Notes under the pieces: model-generated
What the model saw: the letters and a program-made list of their open reading frames with translations, nothing else
What the model was told of the DNA's origin: nothing
Database searches by the model: none
Source of the DNA: Robiginitomaculum sp.
GTDB lineage: Bacteria > Pseudomonadota > Alphaproteobacteria > Caulobacterales > Maricaulaceae
NCBI GenBank assembly: GCA_002733385.1
Contig: NVVO01000009.1
Span: 2,992 to 8,369 of the forward strand
Direction: 5' to 3'
DNA length: 5,378 bases
Translations under genes and position numbers: made by a program
Shown: positions 4,895 through 5,378 of the stretch, in pieces
How positions within the stretch are numbered: position 1 is the first letter of the stretch
Layout: each line of letters starts with the position of its first letter

Positions 4895-5378
4895 ATGCCA
4901 ACTCAATTCACATCGAGTAGGGTAGAATTAGATATTGGAACAGTAAGAATACCTGCTAGCGATTTAATTGCCCGTCTCGAAAAAATTAGAGATACATCAC
5001 TAGAAATCAAAGCTAGCAATAATGGATTGACGTTCCATGACCTCAAAGATATACAGGATCACCCAGAACTATTTTGCGGCGAACCGACATTAAACATTGG
5101 GGAAATATCAATCCATTTTGGAGTTTTTGGAACCAGTCTTAATATTTGGAATACAAAAGATGTTGATAAAAACACACTTGATTTGGCTCATAATTTAGCT
5201 GAGTTTCTTAAAAACTATCGTAGTAGGTTATTCGAATTTTTCGCTGACAAATTTTGGGTATTTCTCTTCTTGATGGCAATATTTTATTGGCTTCCAAAAC
5301 TGTTGGTTAATAACCCTTATCAAGTAATCTTGACCTTAGGAATTTCCACTTTATTGATATTGTACATGGCTTTTTGTG
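4895..5378 (+). CDS. Unrecognised protein with two membrane segments, 3' partial
   Basis: The reading frame is open from ATG 4895 to the window edge, giving 161 codons and no stop. GGGAG (4881-4885) lies nine bases before the ATG. The N-terminal ~115 residues look soluble and mixed alpha/beta: a strand-like start (SRVELDIGTVRIP), then SLEIKASNNGLTFHDLKDI (35-53) and ISIHFGVFGTSLNIWNT (71-87), and a helix DLAHNLAEFLKNYRSRLFEFF (96-116). Two hydrophobic segments follow, about 120-138 (FWVFLFLMAIFYWLPKLLV) and 143-160 (QVILTLGISTLLILYMAF), with a short NNPY turn, which fits a membrane hairpin. I know of no named family, although 'small soluble domain plus C-terminal two-TM hairpin' hypotheticals with an F-G-x-F-G motif occur in many bacteria. 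The gene is AT-rich, unlike the peptidase gene, which suggests recent acquisition. Function is unknown. Confidence 0.75.
   Translation, partial: MPTQFTSSRVELDIGTVRIPASDLIARLEKIRDTSLEIKASNNGLTFHDLKDIQDHPELFCGEPTLNIGEISIHFGVFGTSLNIWNTKDVDKNTLDLAHNLAEFLKNYRSRLFEFFADKFWVFLFLMAIFYWLPKLLVNNPYQVILTLGISTLLILYMAFC

Noticed and set aside
1..5378. CRISPR array, insertion sequence or retron
   Set aside because: No regularly spaced repeat-spacer units, no transposase or terminal inverted repeats, and no reverse transcriptase motif were seen on either strand.

Overview
The window looks alphaproteobacterial. It appears to hold the right-hand end of an integrative and conjugative element (ICE) inserted at the 3' end of a tRNA-Arg(ACG) gene, followed by host chromosome and then an AT-rich stretch with little recognisable content. 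The taxonomic call rests on family resemblance only: a trb-type conjugation tail with DUF2274 and DUF736 proteins, and a DUF6538-type tyrosine integrase. No sequence search was run.

Left part (1-804, + strand): the last codons of a probable trbI, then a DUF2274 gene overlapping its stop codon, a DUF736 gene, a strong hairpin, and a 52-residue small ORF. This is the distal end of a conjugative-transfer operon. It meets the integrase gene (minus strand, 819-2207) tail to tail, with only 14 bases between stop codons. The integrase has all the catalytic residues of a tyrosine recombinase. Just upstream of its start are three tandem copies of a TTGTCAC-containing 11-12 bp repeat, then a nested inverted repeat, then an intact tRNA-Arg gene whose 3' end faces the integrase. 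This is the usual arrangement of int beside its attachment site, so the junction between element and chromosome should lie in the 3' part of the tRNA, around 2340-2365. The other end of the element is off the left edge.

Middle part (2417-4005, minus strand): a two-gene operon encoding a P1-family (S58, DmpA/NylC-like) self-processing N-terminal-nucleophile hydrolase and a GNAT acetyltransferase. Their reading frames overlap by four bases (GTGA). The peptidase gene is clearly more GC-rich than the element genes and reads as ordinary chromosome.

Right part (4006-5378): about 890 bases without a convincing gene, then the first 161 codons of an unrecognised protein with two predicted membrane segments, cut by the window edge. 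The gene-free stretch contains a well-formed branched RNA-like fold (4181-4251), a second GC hairpin, a possible 49-codon antisense ORF with a good ribosome binding site, and short palindromes upstream of the membrane-protein gene. I do not recognise a known RNA family in it. The parts most likely to be undescribed are this structured non-coding region with its downstream membrane protein, and the repeat array controlling or serving the integrase.
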